From assembly GCA_013339765.2 (NCBI GenBank), contig CM023449.1, positions 109,361,849 to 109,425,848 of the forward strand: DNA of 64,000 nucleotides. Reading direction: 5' to 3'. A program made the translations under genes and the position numbers. The stretch is from Haemaphysalis longicornis (taxonomy: Eukaryota > Arthropoda > Arachnida > Ixodida > Ixodidae). Shown here in pieces: positions 33,184-44,770 of this stretch (positions within the stretch are counted from its first letter, which is position 1; the number at the start of each line of letters is the position of its first letter). The notes under the pieces were generated by a model. The model was not told the origin of the DNA. It worked only from the letters and a program-made list of their open reading frames with translations, and ran no database searches.

Positions 33184-33289
33184 GACTAACCTACTGTCTC
33201 CCAGAGGCCCCTGAAGATGGTGCCCATACACCTATGGCAGAAGATTGGCAAGTCACGGACCCATCAGCATATACGAAGCTATCTCCCGC

Positions 33290-33323
33290 ATATATCTCCC
33301 GCTATAGCAGGAGATATATGCTG
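33290..33323. repeat. Perfect 12-bp hairpin in LINE copy D
   Basis: GCATATATCTCC and its exact reverse complement are separated by 10 bases. It lies just upstream of the RNase H start on the minus strand. Confidence 0.75.
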
Positions 33324-33548
33324 AAGTGTGTAGTAGGTCAAGGCCGGTGGCGGCATCACTGACTTTTTGCCGATTTCAGGCACTGTTGCTGTTATTGACC
33401 GTGTAGAAATCTGCCAAAGCGGTAACTCGGGTCTATTAGGAAGTTGACAGTAATGCGGCAGGAATTCTTGCACAGGACTTGTGGAGCTATGAGCTAAAAG
33501 ATTGGGAAGCGAACCGCTAACATGGCGGAGACATACATGGATATTTTC

Positions 33549-34280
33549 TTATTTTAATAACACCCTGGCCGAGAGGCACCTCGCTTCACAAAATGTCCCG
33601 GTTGTTGAAGTGCACTCAGGAAGTCCCAGGCAAATACGCAGAGCTTGCGTCTGTAGTGCCTCTGGTTGCTTGGCGGTGCTTTTTGATAGTGCACCGAGGG
33701 CAGGCAGGCTGTAGGGAAGGAGACCAACAAAGAGTGCCTTGTAGAGTAGTAGCAGCGAAGCAACCGAGCAACCACATCCAGTGCCTACAAGCATCCGTAG
33801 GGTGTGTACGGAAGAATGTAGATAGTCTTTGAGGCATCGAATATATCTGCACGACATTTAGCTGTCGAATGCAATGCCGAAGAATATATGGCATCGGACA
33901 TATAGTATGGTGGAGCCGGCTATAGTCAGGGCATAACGAGACATTCCGCGTATCGTACATACCATCGCGGCGAAGTTTCAAACGAAAGAACAAGACCACA
34001 ATTTTTCGTCTATCGCGCCAATTTTCGGATCGCCAGTTGCATTTTCGCTCGTATGCTTCGGCGGCTGCTCACTGAGCACCGGACACATATGTCGTCCGCA
34101 TACAATAATAGCTTCACGCCAGGAGGTAATCCTTTTGGCAGATCCACAAGAGAGGTGTTAGAGTAGGGCTAAGCACAGCGCCTTGCGGAATACCGACATG
34201 AATGCGGTCTGTATGACCTGAAGCGGAGAGCAGGCTCACCATGGTATCAACACAGACCCGAAAGAGGGGGGAAGAAGGGG
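33549..34280 (-). pseudogene. Reverse transcriptase end, LINE copy D
   Basis: The minus strand from 34280 reads FRVCVDTMVS, then HVGIPQGAVLSPTL (B box, 34200) and, after a shift, YADDICVR (C box, about 34100) with the catalytic aspartates kept. A frame over 33857-33549 reads LLLLYKALFVGLLPYSLPAL and ALQTQALRICLGLP, the conserved thumb region after LINE RTs. The A box and everything before it are missing: a typical 5' truncation. Confidence 0.8.
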
Positions 34281-35354
34281 GCATCTTCCCCAATGTTAGT
34301 GAAGGGTCGAGAGAAATTTATATTACGGCGTCCTGGTGGTGCTCAAGAGCTGGCGTGGAACGTGTGGGTGGTTCCGGTGTTGTGACCCTGCCAAATGAGG
34401 CGTAACAAAGTGTTTGAGGGGTTCACATCGTCTTCAGCTCCTCTTGCGGCGTTTTCTTGTCATTCCTAGAAAAAAAGTATATTTTGAGGGGATGTAAGGG
34501 CACAATACCTGCGAAACTCTCAGCGTGCGCGTGCACTTAACTAGAGAGCACGCGGCTGTTAGAAGAGAAGGAGACAAACTTTTGCTGTTGCCCACGCATC
34601 GAAAAAACGAATAAAACAAAGCGTGCAGCGATAAAAAGAAAAAAGAAAATAAAATCATAAAAAATTTGGTGCTCACTAAATATGCTCTGACATTCTGGAA
34701 GAGAAGAAAAAGATAAATATTTACCATAATAAAAGTCTCGAAAGTGTCCAACAAATTGAACCAGGAAAGCCGTTCACTGCCGGAGCACAGTTGTAGACAC
34801 AAATAAATCTGCTTCCGTAAACAAGATATTTCTTCCACATAAACCACATCGAGATACGGCACGCGGAAAGCGCGTACATCATGAATAGGCCAGCGCTCGT
34901 TGTAATGGCCCAGGGTGCCGCTGGAGATAAAAGCCTGATAGCAGCGATGGCCTGCTCCAGGAGGCAGTTATTTTTGTTCTGGTGGTTCCGGAGTGTTGCA
35001 AACTACCATAGGGGTGCTCCTCCACTCTGCTATCTCTTTCGTCCTTACGAACCGGGTTCGGGAAGCCTCGTCTTGCTCGAACGAAGTGCTCTATTGGCAG
35101 ACGCCCGTGACCTCTTACCACCGTGTGTTCTTGTGGGGGGTGGGGGGTAACATAGTCTAGATAACCAGTGTGCTTCCACATACAGTGTAAGCGTCTAAAT
35201 TAGCGAAATGGTCTATACTGAAAATAGCAACGGAGGGACATCAGACCTTACTATTGTGTTGCTCAATAAATAGCGGAATGTGCTTATTGCAAGGTTTCCC
35301 ATTAATTTGAAACGTGTTGAAAGAGCGCATCACTACTTTTATATTTAAGGGATG
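34281..35354. other. Non-coding stretch, nothing recognised
   Basis: No recognised motif. A minus-strand frame of 142 codons at 34862-34434 lies in an A/T-rich tract and reads as phenylalanine- and leucine-rich, as expected by chance from such sequence. Confidence 0.45.
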
Positions 35355-35362
35355 CCTATAAC

Positions 35363-36406
35363 TTGGATTTGATCAGGTTGTACTTCCCTTTGTTTTGGAA
35401 AGTACAACCTTTGCTTTGGAATGTTGTTTGGAAGAAGTTAAATTCTCTGTTGCACCCTAATGCATCCGCAACCATTCCTGATAACTTTGTACACGAGGGA
35501 CGGGAATTGCATGGTAGGTCACTGGCTACTGCCTTCAACCGATACTTTATCCAGCAAGGTCAGGTTGACAATAATGATGGAACAAGTTCTTTTTCTGGCT
35601 ACGATTCTTCATTGCATGCAAGTAGCACCGAACAATCACTGTTTCTTACACCTACTGATTGCGCAGAGGTTTTCTCGTGCTTTAGTAGTATTAAAAACAG
35701 CAAATCTAGATATTTAAATGGCTTCCAGATCGGACCTGTTAAGTATGTGCTGGACATTTTATGCCCCGTGATTACTCACATCTATAATTTAATCCTCTGT
35801 TCTGGTGTATTCCCCAAAGACATGCAAATTGGCCGTGTAACGCCAATTTTCAAACACGGGGACAAAAACTCTCTAAACAATTACAGGCCCATTTCCATAT
35901 TACCGATATTTTCGAAAGGAATTGAAAAAATACTTCATATTAGGCTGTTATCGTACTTAAATAAGCATAACTTACTCCACGACTTCCAACACGGCTTTCG
36001 AAAACACCAATCAACGGAGACGGCTTTACTACAACACAAAGAAATAATAATCGAATCATTCAAAAACAAAACAATAATTGCAGGCATCTATATTGATTTC
36101 TCTAAGGCTTTCGATCTCATTAATCACAATATTCTACTATTTAAAATGTACAACTATGGAATCAGAGGAATCCCGCATGCTCTATTTGAATCGTACTTGT
36201 CTCATAGGAAGCAATTTGTCAATGTTGATAACGCTACGTCAGCTCCTGAACCGATTAGTGCAGGTGTCCCCCAAGGCAGCATATTGGGACCACTTCTGTT
36301 CGTGATGTATATTAATGATATAGTACAAGGTGTTAAAAACGCAGAAATGGTTTGGTATGCTGATGACACAACTGTTTCGTTACTGGCGTATCAGAGACAG
36401 AGGTAG
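35363..36406 (+). pseudogene. Reverse transcriptase of LINE copy E, catalytic core intact
   Basis: One open frame of 347 residues covers most of the RT in order: GRVTPIFKHGDKNSLNNYRP and ISILPIFSKGIEKI (blocks 1-2), HGFRKHQSTETALL, AGIYIDFSKAFDLINH (A box, catalytic D), SAGVPQGSILGPLLF (B box), and YADD at residues 332-335 (36356-36367). The region before residue 150 is the usual linker to the missing endonuclease. The frame ends just after the C box; an apparent one-base change near 36395 throws the remainder out of frame, so the full enzyme cannot be made. The start codon shown is only the first available and is not biological. Confidence 0.88.
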
Positions 36407-37178
36407 AGGGAAAAGTAAATGATGCACTAGTTGAACTGAAGAACTGGGCAATGCAAACGGCTTAAGAATAAATAGCAATAAAACAAAAGTGGTGTTATAC
36501 CTACCCAGGGGGAAAGCACTGAGCGACATCAACATTTGTTTAGGCAGCGAAATAATAGAAATTGTGGACAACGTAAAGACACTTGGCGTTATTTTTTCTA
36601 AGAATCTAACTTGGAACGACCATGTTGACTATATTCAATCTAAATGTCTTCAGCGGTTGGTGTAATTAATAGAATGCGGCATATTCTTCCTGAGAAAATC
36701 AAATTACTGCTCTACAATGCACTGGTATACTCCATTCCTGCAATACTGCAGCTTAGTTTGGGGTAAGACAGGAATCACTAACCTAAAAAAACTACACCTG
36801 CTTCAAAAGAGAGCTATTCGGTGCATTTCAAATATACCCTTTCTTTCGTCTACCAGCCAGCTTTTTCTGAAATATGACATTCTTCCTGTGTTTGCATTAT
36901 ATAATTACCAGTTACTAATAAGGTACAAATCGTTCACTAATAAAAATGATAACTTCATTAGATGTTTGGCCAAATTGACAGAAAAAAGTTCAACTCTTCC
37001 GACAAGGCATGCAGAGAAATGGTTTGTACGTACTCCCCGAACAACCTATGACACACAATCGCTTACCTATATTCTGCCGGTCCTGCTTAACAGGCTGCAC
37101 TCAGAAAATTTTGACGTCACTTCCCATCCCAACTCGCATATTAGGTTACATTGCCAGGAATTGTGTAGCACCGTCTGA
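36400..37178 (+). pseudogene. RT thumb and C-terminus of LINE copy E
   Basis: Shifted frames give EGKVNDALVELKNWA, INSNKTKVVLY and VDNVKTLGVIFSKNLTWNDHV, then at 36717-37178 LQYCSLVWGKTGITNLKKL and LQKRAIRCISNIP. These are the standard words downstream of the C box in Jockey/CR1-type RTs. The 37178 stop is a plausible natural end: the untranslated tail follows. Confidence 0.8.
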
Positions 37179-37563
37179 ACTCACTTATTTTATTGACATC
37201 AGTGTGTTTCTTGGATTTCCCAGAATCATTTTTATTCTGATGCTCAATACCTTTTTGTTGCATAAAAAGACCCTGAACTTTTAGTTAACAGCAAGAGTAT
37301 TTAATATGCCTATATTACGCCTTTCAAAGTTTGTCAGCAACATTATATATTATCCTAAAAACAGTCTGAGGCAGTTCTGCTTACAATATGTATAATGAAT
37401 TTTTTTGTTATGCTGAGTGTTGTTGTTTTGTAATGGTTATTTCAATTATGTTTTACCTATGACGAGAGTCACACCGCCGACACTGATGCCATTGTATACG
37501 GGGCTGGAGCCTTTGTCAAGCTGGACTCACAGCTTATAGCTCCAGCCCCTTCCTCTCAAAGGA

Positions 37564-37569
37564 AATAAA
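37564..37569 (+). terminator. AATAAA near the 3' end of LINE copy E
   Basis: AATAAA about 16 bases before the apparent end of the element. Confidence 0.5.
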
Positions 37570-38459
37570 GAAAGAATTGAAATTCATGACGCCACGCGTT
37601 GAAAAAAAAACCTGGGCAACCTCAACTAACGAGAAACGTGAGGAGGGGCGATGCATGCAGTGTGTCAGTGTGTAAGTGTATTCTTGGCGCCTTGGCGCTT
37701 TTGACCGCGGAGATGAAACCGTTGGGGGTAGAAGTATATAGCTTTGCTGTAAGACTTTCGTGTCTTCGAGGCACGATGACCTCTAGCACGATGCGTTGGA
37801 AAAGAAGCGTCCCGGAGTTTGAGTTTGTGACTAAATGAGGCGATGACGACAGGAGCCGCAAATAGGCCGAACCCCTAATTGGCTTCGCTTCTTCAAAAAT
37901 GGACCTTCTCCAGTAACGTGAAACCTGGGGAGGGGCGAAGCATGTGGTGTATAAGTCTATTCAAAGAATGTGTCTCTTTCTTGCCACACGGCGCGTTCTG
38001 ATTGGGCGGCAGGGAAGGGCCGCTAGGAGAAGCAAATTCGTGGTTGCTAAGGTGGTGGCGCCCTCTGTGCGTTGAATCAGACTTAAGAAATTTTCATGCC
38101 ACGTCTGCTTCGCAATTTTCTTTTTGAAGAAGCAAGGGATACTGCAGGGTTGTCCCATTTACACTATTTTGATGCGTATTTCCAACGTTCTCTTGCGGCC
38201 TTTAGGTTCGTTTACTCTGGGCTTTTGGGAGGACCTTTGTAAAAACGCATATTTTTGAATGTGTAACATCTTTTTGGAAAAATTTTATTTCTTCTGTTTT
38301 GCTTACTTCTTCGGTTTTCAAAATTTCGTTCGACCAATTACTTCCATTTACGTTATTCTGCGAAATCGCGAGAAACCGTGTAACGGTTTCTAGCGTTTTT
38401 TATTCGTATTTTGAACGTTTTTGTGAAGGCATCTTGCGAATTGTGGGGTTTCAGAGGGA

Positions 38460-38472
38460 GGGGGGGGGGGGG
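38460..38472 (+). repeat. (G)13 homopolymer
   Basis: Thirteen G residues in an AT-rich setting. Length may be unreliable in any assembly. Confidence 0.85.
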
Positions 38473-38756
38473 TAGATATACCAGATGTATATTTTTAATT
38501 TAGTCAGGTCACTTCTGAAAAAAAAATTATCTTGCTTGTATGTTTGTTTTTGTTATTAAATTTGTTCGACCCATTGTCTGCTTTTAAGCTATTAAAAGAA
38601 CGAAAAGGGTATTTCTTCGGCAAATATGCATTTTTGTGAAAAGCAACAAGGTCCTGGTGGGGAGGGTGGTACTTGGCAAAGAATGCTACGCAATAAAGGC
38701 ATTATCACTCCCAGACTGCTGGTCAGGTCTGCTGTCTTCTCAGTTACTTCCACGAC

Positions 38757-38800
38757 TGCGGTGGCTACGCTGGCGTTTAGAATCTTTGGGTTCGAATCAC
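38757..38800 (+). repeat. tRNA-like relic (A and B boxes)
   Basis: TGGCTACGCTGG fits the A-box consensus with one mismatch, and about 20 bases later GGGTTCGAATCA fits the B box. The boxes are too close for a full tRNA, so it is most likely a deleted SINE head. Confidence 0.35.
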
Positions 38801-41800
38801 GAAATGTTTTCAGTGTGTTTGATCAGCATTTGTTTTGCACTGGGGAATTCAACCCTTTTTCTGGTATAAGTTACGGTCATTAAATCTCATTAAGAAGGGC
38901 AGTGCTGACCTTAGCTTTCCGTTTTCAATTCACAAAGCAGTCAGCACATGACTTCAAGGTCGGTGTTATAAACTGCAGCCCTCTCAATTGCACTCAATAT
39001 AATGCGTTTAAGTTGTACAAAATGGGTGTTTGTTTATCACGTTCTGGTGTAGTTCTGGTTTGATGTTTGACGTGGCGCAGATTTCACTGTAGTTAAATTA
39101 TGGCCTGCAAACACACGCAGCAATGAAGAAAGGAGGGCCAAGCGTTTTTGATTTGCAAACCTTGGGTTCTGAATGCCGCAGTAAAAACAAGCTAATTAAT
39201 AGTCACGGATAGTGAGGACACCCTGGATATTTCATTCGGCTGCCTACTGTACCTGGGAATTGGCTGCGAAATGCCTGCAACAGTATTATTTGGTGCCCAT
39301 GTCACACGGTGCGACATACGCGTTCTGCCAAAGCATTGGCAAAGTGGATGCGGCTTATATTTCTAGGCTGAAAGCTTTATTACTCCAGGTACAGAACCAG
39401 AAAACTCCTTGTTTAGCAAATATCCTGCTGTGTGATCTAACTTTAAAGGTCAGCCAAGGGGACGCCAGTGGCGAAGCCAAACGGCGGAGCTCGCATCTGC
39501 TTGCTTCTCGATTGTTCCTAGGGCACATGCGCAGTTCCCTGTTCCGGTTGTGAAGACCCCCACAAACATTACGAAGTTATTGAAAGCGTGTTAGTGTTTT
39601 CAGAACGCCGCTATCTCTCTTTTAATCTTTCCAGAGCAACGTGTATTTTATAACCACCACCACTAAAAGCCGACTGGGCTGTTTGCGGTTCTCCCCCCAA
39701 CATCTATGACAAAATGTTTGTGTCAGTGTCTTGTGATGTTTGCGTTAATGGTGTCATATAATGCATTAATAGTATTCGAAGCTTAATTGTGTTTTGTGTT
39801 AGCTTTTTATTTTGCTGTAATATTACCTGTAAACTTTTCTTGAACCTATCCTAAACAAGAGAGGGTTTCGTTGCAGTGCGAAGGGTTTTTTCATGAACAA
39901 AAGGCCATTTTCTCTAAATTTCGAACTGTTCACAGGCGTATTTCCAATGCTGAGTTTTTGTGCTCATGTCTGTCCATTTTTATGACGTGTGTTAATACCC
40001 ATCTTGTGCTTGAGTTTAATGTTCCCAGTTTCAATAATCGTAGGTGCAAATTCGCGTTGTGCTACATTTTTATTTAGGTATTTTCCTCGAACGTGCCCTA
40101 AATAAGAGCGAGACCTCCATTTTGTGTGGATGTGCAGTAGAAAACGTTTGTTATGCCTATCATTTTAAGCCAAATAAATGCTTGTTTGTGCGAAAGTTCC
40201 AAAAAAACCAACGTTTATGTTGCATCTTTATGGAAAATGAAGTCGGAGTTTGCTCATCTGTTTTAAACTGCTCATAGGTGCGAACATTCTAAAATGCATG
40301 ATGGTGAAGTCTTCAGCGCCATCAGGGCGAAGGTGTAGGTGGTAGCAGGCGGAGTAAAAACGCTGGCCTACAGGAATACGATAACCCTCTTGGGGGGTAA
40401 CGCAATGGCTTCCTATAGAGATATTAGCTATCATACAGGGTTGAGGTAGTCCACTTCGAAGGAAGTAATTGACTTCCATGAAGAGTATCCCGGCACCCGT
40501 TTCTGCGGGCCACGCGCCGCCCCCTGGAAGTGTAAGTGCACGCTGTCGGGTGGGGAGTGTCGTGAATACCTCTACAGGATTACTCTTATTGTGTGCATTA
40601 GGGAGTAGGCACTGCTGAAAAAAGGAGTTAACTATAAGAGAAAAGTTTTTACTCTAACGTAGAGTGCCCAGCACTCCTCGACTTCTTTGACTGTAGAGGT
40701 ATGCAGCTTGGCTGTAACAAAGTGGACAAGGTAATTTTCAGTGATTGGAAAGCCATTTGTCTTTAACGTTTCCCTGCAGAATACAGAACACTGAAACCTT
40801 GACACAACACATCCTCGGAACTGCAGAAGCTGCCGAAACACGCGCTTTCTTTATTACAGCAGATCGCCCTTGTCGGGAACGTGCCTCCAGCAGTTCTGGG
40901 ATGACCGCCCAGGGCTTATCGGCTGGAAGAAAAGGCAGAAACGCACAAAAAAAACGGAAATAAGCACCACCGACATCACACCACCGGCACGCGACAAAGC
41001 GGGCCTTTCCCGCAATCAAAAAATTTAAAGTCGCTCCAAATGACGTAAAAGTGGTCGAAACTGCAGAGCAGTGATTCGCCATAGTGGGCTGTGGCGGCGT
41101 TATCCGCTCACTCCTACCACCCATCGCGCTCTTCGCCTGCCTGTCTTACTCCTCTATTGATAAATTCAACGGAGATTCGACCAATGTGATTTAAATTTCC
41201 CGCCTTCGCAATGCTCGAGCTCCCCCGGCCTGGATCAGCGCGAGCGTTAGATCTGTGCTTCCTTTGCTTCCATTCATGTCCCACGTGGCGGCGCCTTACT
41301 TCGCAGTTTGAACCGACCAGATTTAGGAGAGATCCCAAAGATGGAGTAAGTTTCTGCGAAGGAAAGTTTGACATTTTCCTGAATGCAGCCGTAAGGCTAC
41401 AAACGAAAGCTAACAGTTTCCTTAGAGACTTGGCAGTTGAAGAAAGTTCGTTCTTGGGTGCCATTCCGGAAGGCCCAAGTTAGAGCGGAACTCGGGCAAG
41501 GCGTAGTGGTGTTGATAATGATAAGCTCATGATAATATTTCGGGGCAAGGTTAAAACGCTTTAAAAATGCGATTCACGTTATTTGCTTATTATTGAGGAA
41601 GTGATCGGGGCAGGGCAGCGCGCACCCAGGATGCGCCACTAGGGCGTGGCACATCTTTCAGTGCTTTGTCTCGCTCAACTGGTGGCTACGGGGGGCAACA
41701 AACCAACTACTTCAGTTTATTGCACTTTTAATGTGTTAATCTCTATTTCACTACAAATTTCATTTTATTTTTATTGCTAGCGTTTATTTGAGCTTTTCGT

Positions 41801-42989
41801 TTGAAATGTTTCGTTCAAGACGTAGTTTCTGCCGTCGGTGGCAGACTGTATAATCACGTGACTATTGCTGGCTGGCAAAAAAAAAAGAAAGCGGGTGATT
41901 GAAGCACGCCACATTCAAAACAGTTGCTGCTTGTAATACGTTATCGAAACCCTCCGCTTTTCCAAAACAAAATTTCTTCGGCACGGTCAAGTCTCCTTAC
42001 CTGCTTTTAAGGCGAAAGCCAAGTGAGACGTATTAGCAATTTCTTTTCTGATACATTGTACTTGCGCCTTTTTCCTCGCTTTCGTGTCTTTGTCTTTTCG
42101 CACGGATTACTTTAGGCGGCTTTTTTCTGCTATTACGTGTTTGCGTCAGTTTCTCCTCTTTCCTTTGTTTGTCTTAGTGTGCAAGCAGACTGGAACCCTC
42201 CACAACATCCCTAAAATCGGGATTTTGCGGGGGTGGTGTGCACCTGCTCCAGGCTTCACGTGCTAGAGCACGCAGGCTTCACGCTGCATGCTCTATTTTA
42301 CAACTGTTACTGCTCAATTTCCGAGTGTTATAAGTTTTGCTAACCGGGCACGTTAGTTCCTCAGAGCTCCCAATTGCGGGCCATTCCTTCCAGAGACGAT
42401 AATAGAGTTTATTACCTAGGGGTACTTACACAGGTAAAATGGGCCGCCGAAGCCTACAGGTGGTGGTGGTTTAACTGGTTTATTGAGCGGAGAGGTTGGA
42501 AGGGAATGCGCTCCCGTATACTCCATTTCACCAATACCGGGCCATACACCCGGCTATACTAGTCGTGCACAGTTTCGTGAGTACTAAAAGTTGTCTGCCA
42601 AATGTGCTCATGGGTTAGTGGACACTGAGCCACGATAGAAATCTAATATGTCAACTAATACTTTGTCGGTATTCCTGTTGAGGTAAAAAAGACATTCATG
42701 GCATGAACAACCTTATTTTGAAGCCCCGTGTCAGGACAGGGTACTAGTAAAAATGACGTTGTATAAGCCACTTTGAGTCGCATACGGTGAAGCAGAGTTT
42801 CTATATTTTGTGACAGCTCCACATACAAACGAAACTGTAAGGCTGGGTCTATTGAGTACAGCAAAGAGCGCTTCGTGTCTTCATCAAACCACGCATCTGC
42901 AGACCATTGCTCACTTTAGTTTCCGGGGTGGGCTTGAGCGGCGACGCCCGGCGCAACGGCCTTCACTTTTTTAAAAAGCCCTTATTGAG

Positions 42990-43150
42990 ATTGATAATTG
43001 AATAGGGAGGTAAAAAACAATCAAACAAAAAAGAAAAACAAAGAGAAGAAGACAAAAATAAGAGGCAGGAAAAAAAGGAAAGCAAAAAAACAGACAAACA
43101 AAAAGACGAGGACAAACAGATAAACAAAAACAAAAATACAATAAATAAAT
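42990..43150 (+). repeat. A-rich low-complexity tract
   Basis: About 160 bases dominated by A with scattered C and G, of the AAACAAAC/AAAGAA type. The opposite strand is open for many codons only because it lacks stops (T/C-rich). Confidence 0.8.
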
Positions 43151-43555
43151 ATGAGTTGTAGCTAAATGGGTGACATTTTCCAAGACGCAATTCGAGAAAA
43201 AGAAATAACAAACATTCGCTGCACACACATTGACACTTCAGCACAATTCTAATCCTAGAATAGCAGCAAGCATGGGATTCCGGGTGTAGCACACCTCCCC
43301 ATGTCGTATTTCCTCCTTGCAGGTTACCCGCCCCGCTTCCCCCTTGTCTCAAAATGCCACTGCCCACAATCCCTGTCTTTCTGTCTACGTGTTGCGCCTC
43401 CCCCTGACGCGAAAGCCCTTTGCTGGAGCTGGAGCAGGGAGCGGCCCTTTTAGTGGGAACGAGCAGGGGAGCCCCGCCTGGCACTGTACGAGCTCGGTCC
43501 GCCTGGGAGACAAAAGCCCCGTTTATATTGACCCGATGAATTCGCGTTGAAACAA

Positions 43556-44000
43556 CGAAGATGATGATGATGATGATTTTTATTGGTTTCCCCTTTGTAT
43601 CGGGGTGATGACTTGTCATCTTACCAAAAAGGACTAATATACCTCTGTTTTACACTCTTGGTTTAATACCAGCGCTGCTTAGGGCAGGCACAAAAAGCTT
43701 ATTAGGCACAAAATACTTTTTTTTTCGGTTACAGGTGGTAGCTGTCGTAGGCAACTATTCCCCCTGTCTGCTTTTCGTCCACCAGCATTCTAATCTTCTT
43801 TTCGTCCCCTCGACAGCCTTGAAGTTAACTTCCTCTGTGATACCCTTAAATCATAGCGCTTCGGGAAGCCGAATATTTCCTTCATGTAGATTTGGATGGA
43901 TATCCTCACATTCTAACACTATGTGCTGCATAGTTTCTGTTTCTTTCTGCAACTCACTCTTTCTGAAACTCTGTTTGTGCAACTCACCGCCTACGCCCCC
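43556..44000 (-). mobile_element. LINE 3' end fragment with (ATC)n tail, minus strand
   Basis: The minus strand near 43960-43890 reads KETETMQHIVLECEDI, the H-x-x-x-x-C type C-terminal knuckle region of LINE ORF2, and continues with LGFKG-like and KRRLE-like words in other frames. The low-coordinate end is AATAAAAATC followed by six ATC-type triplets (43560-43577 on the plus strand are GATGAT...), a typical LINE tail. A C run at 44005-44026 stands at its 5' break. Clade unknown. Confidence 0.6.
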
Positions 44001-44004
44001 TCCT

Positions 44005-44026
44005 CCCCCCCCCCCCCCCCCCCCCC
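44005..44026 (+). repeat. (C)22 homopolymer
   Basis: Twenty-two C residues at the 5' break of the LINE fragment; preceded by CCTCCT. Confidence 0.9.
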
Positions 44027-44770
44027 TAATCATGTATAATCGGATCGGTTGGGCCAGAGACCCGTCGCGGCTAGTCTAGTCGACTCGGCGGGGGTGGGTT
44101 GGCTCGCTCGTCGGGCCGAGTCGGCGGGCCGCGGGGAGCAGAATACCGCATTTTCGCGGTTCTAACACGCCCCCAATCGTGACGTCCGGGTAAGTTCGCG
44201 CAGGAAAATTTGAAAAAAAAAAATGTTACACTGACGGTACTGCGCAGATGGAAAAGACATGACATCACGTACCTCGAAGAGGGAGATTTTATTTGGCGTA
44301 TGCAGCTGTACAAGCCAAACATGATGTGCTTCATATGTTTGCTTATCCAGCTCCTGCTGGAAAAAAAGTTATAGCGATAAACTCTGAAGCTGTTCGCGAT
44401 TTCAAGTGCCTTCATCGTCATAATTCTAACCGTTACGGGCTAATTGCAGCAGCACAAAACAAATGTGCAACAGCTGAACAAGGTATGCGTCATGCCATTG
44501 AGTAATTAGTGCGCCGAAATTTACTGACGTGGTGTTGACGAATTGTTTTTCCTGGGTTAGGTTGGATGTTGCGGGGACTTCGTGTCCGCTCCGCGTGGCA
44601 ATGCTGCTGGCCGCTTTATAGAGTATTTCGGTTTCGAGCCTGATTGTAACGCTCACACAAATATTAAGGCTACCTCTTAGCAAAAGAGGGTTAGCGTTAG
44701 AAGCGTGAGAATACGGTAGCTCCTTTTCCGGGAACCCAGCCGCGGTTTATATAAACGGGAAGGGGGGGGG
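44027..44770. other. Non-coding stretch, partly GC-rich
   Basis: 44080-44130 is very GC-rich and has a short inverted repeat CGACTCGGC/GCCGAGTCG. The rest shows no motif. A G run (44762-44772) closes it. Confidence 0.45.

Larger units (their letters stand above)
32670..33265 (-). pseudogene. RNase H of LINE copy D, split by a SINE
   Basis: The minus strand near 33220 reads ADGSV, the first aspartate block. A stop follows, then the SINE, then ATKTELAAVRAVLQ (glutamate block) at 32925-32885 and VVFVDSLSTLQALLK (second aspartate) near 32840-32800. Skipping the SINE and one 14-bp duplicate, the frame continues from SHKTSATKTEL without a shift. The in-frame stop upstream shows the gene also decayed independently. 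Confidence 0.82.
31995..34280 (-). mobile_element. RNase H-bearing LINE, copy D, minus strand, with nested SINE
   Basis: A 5'-truncated LINE read from 34280 to about 31995. The last part of the RT comes first (34280-33550), then RNase H (33265-32670, interrupted by the SINE at 32930-33169), then a terminal zinc knuckle near 32400-32330. Stops and frame changes throughout. The CTTTCTTTCTCTCTC-type run on the minus strand at the low end may be its tail. Clade I or R1-like is inferred from RNase H plus the terminal knuckle. Confidence 0.8.
35355..37585 (+). mobile_element. Jockey/CR1-group LINE, copy E, 5'-truncated
   Basis: Plus strand. RT is open for 347 codons (35363-36406) and continues in other frames through the thumb (36717-37178). 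A 3' untranslated part follows to AATAAA at 37564-37569 and a GAAAGAATTGAAATT end. There is no RNase H, which separates it from the I-type copies. The endonuclease and ORF1 are missing. Clade is judged from the RT wording (STETALL, DFSKAFD, GVPQGSILGPLLF) and the lack of RNase H. It is the best kept of the LINEs here. Confidence 0.85.
37586..42955. other. Non-coding stretch with minor repeats
   Basis: No coding motif recognised over 5.4 kb. Small features are listed separately: a 13-bp inverted repeat (37887-38133), a partial local duplication (37620-37680 against 37905-37970), a G run at 38460-38472 and a tRNA-like relic near 38757. Plus-strand frames at 39212-39553 (113 codons) and 41211-41483 (90 codons) show no domain. 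Confidence 0.45.

Noticed and set aside
42963..43619. Minus-strand 218-codon frame
   Set aside because: Most of its C-terminal half is the antisense of an A-rich tract, giving a phenylalanine/leucine/serine run. The frame is open only for lack of stop trinucleotides.
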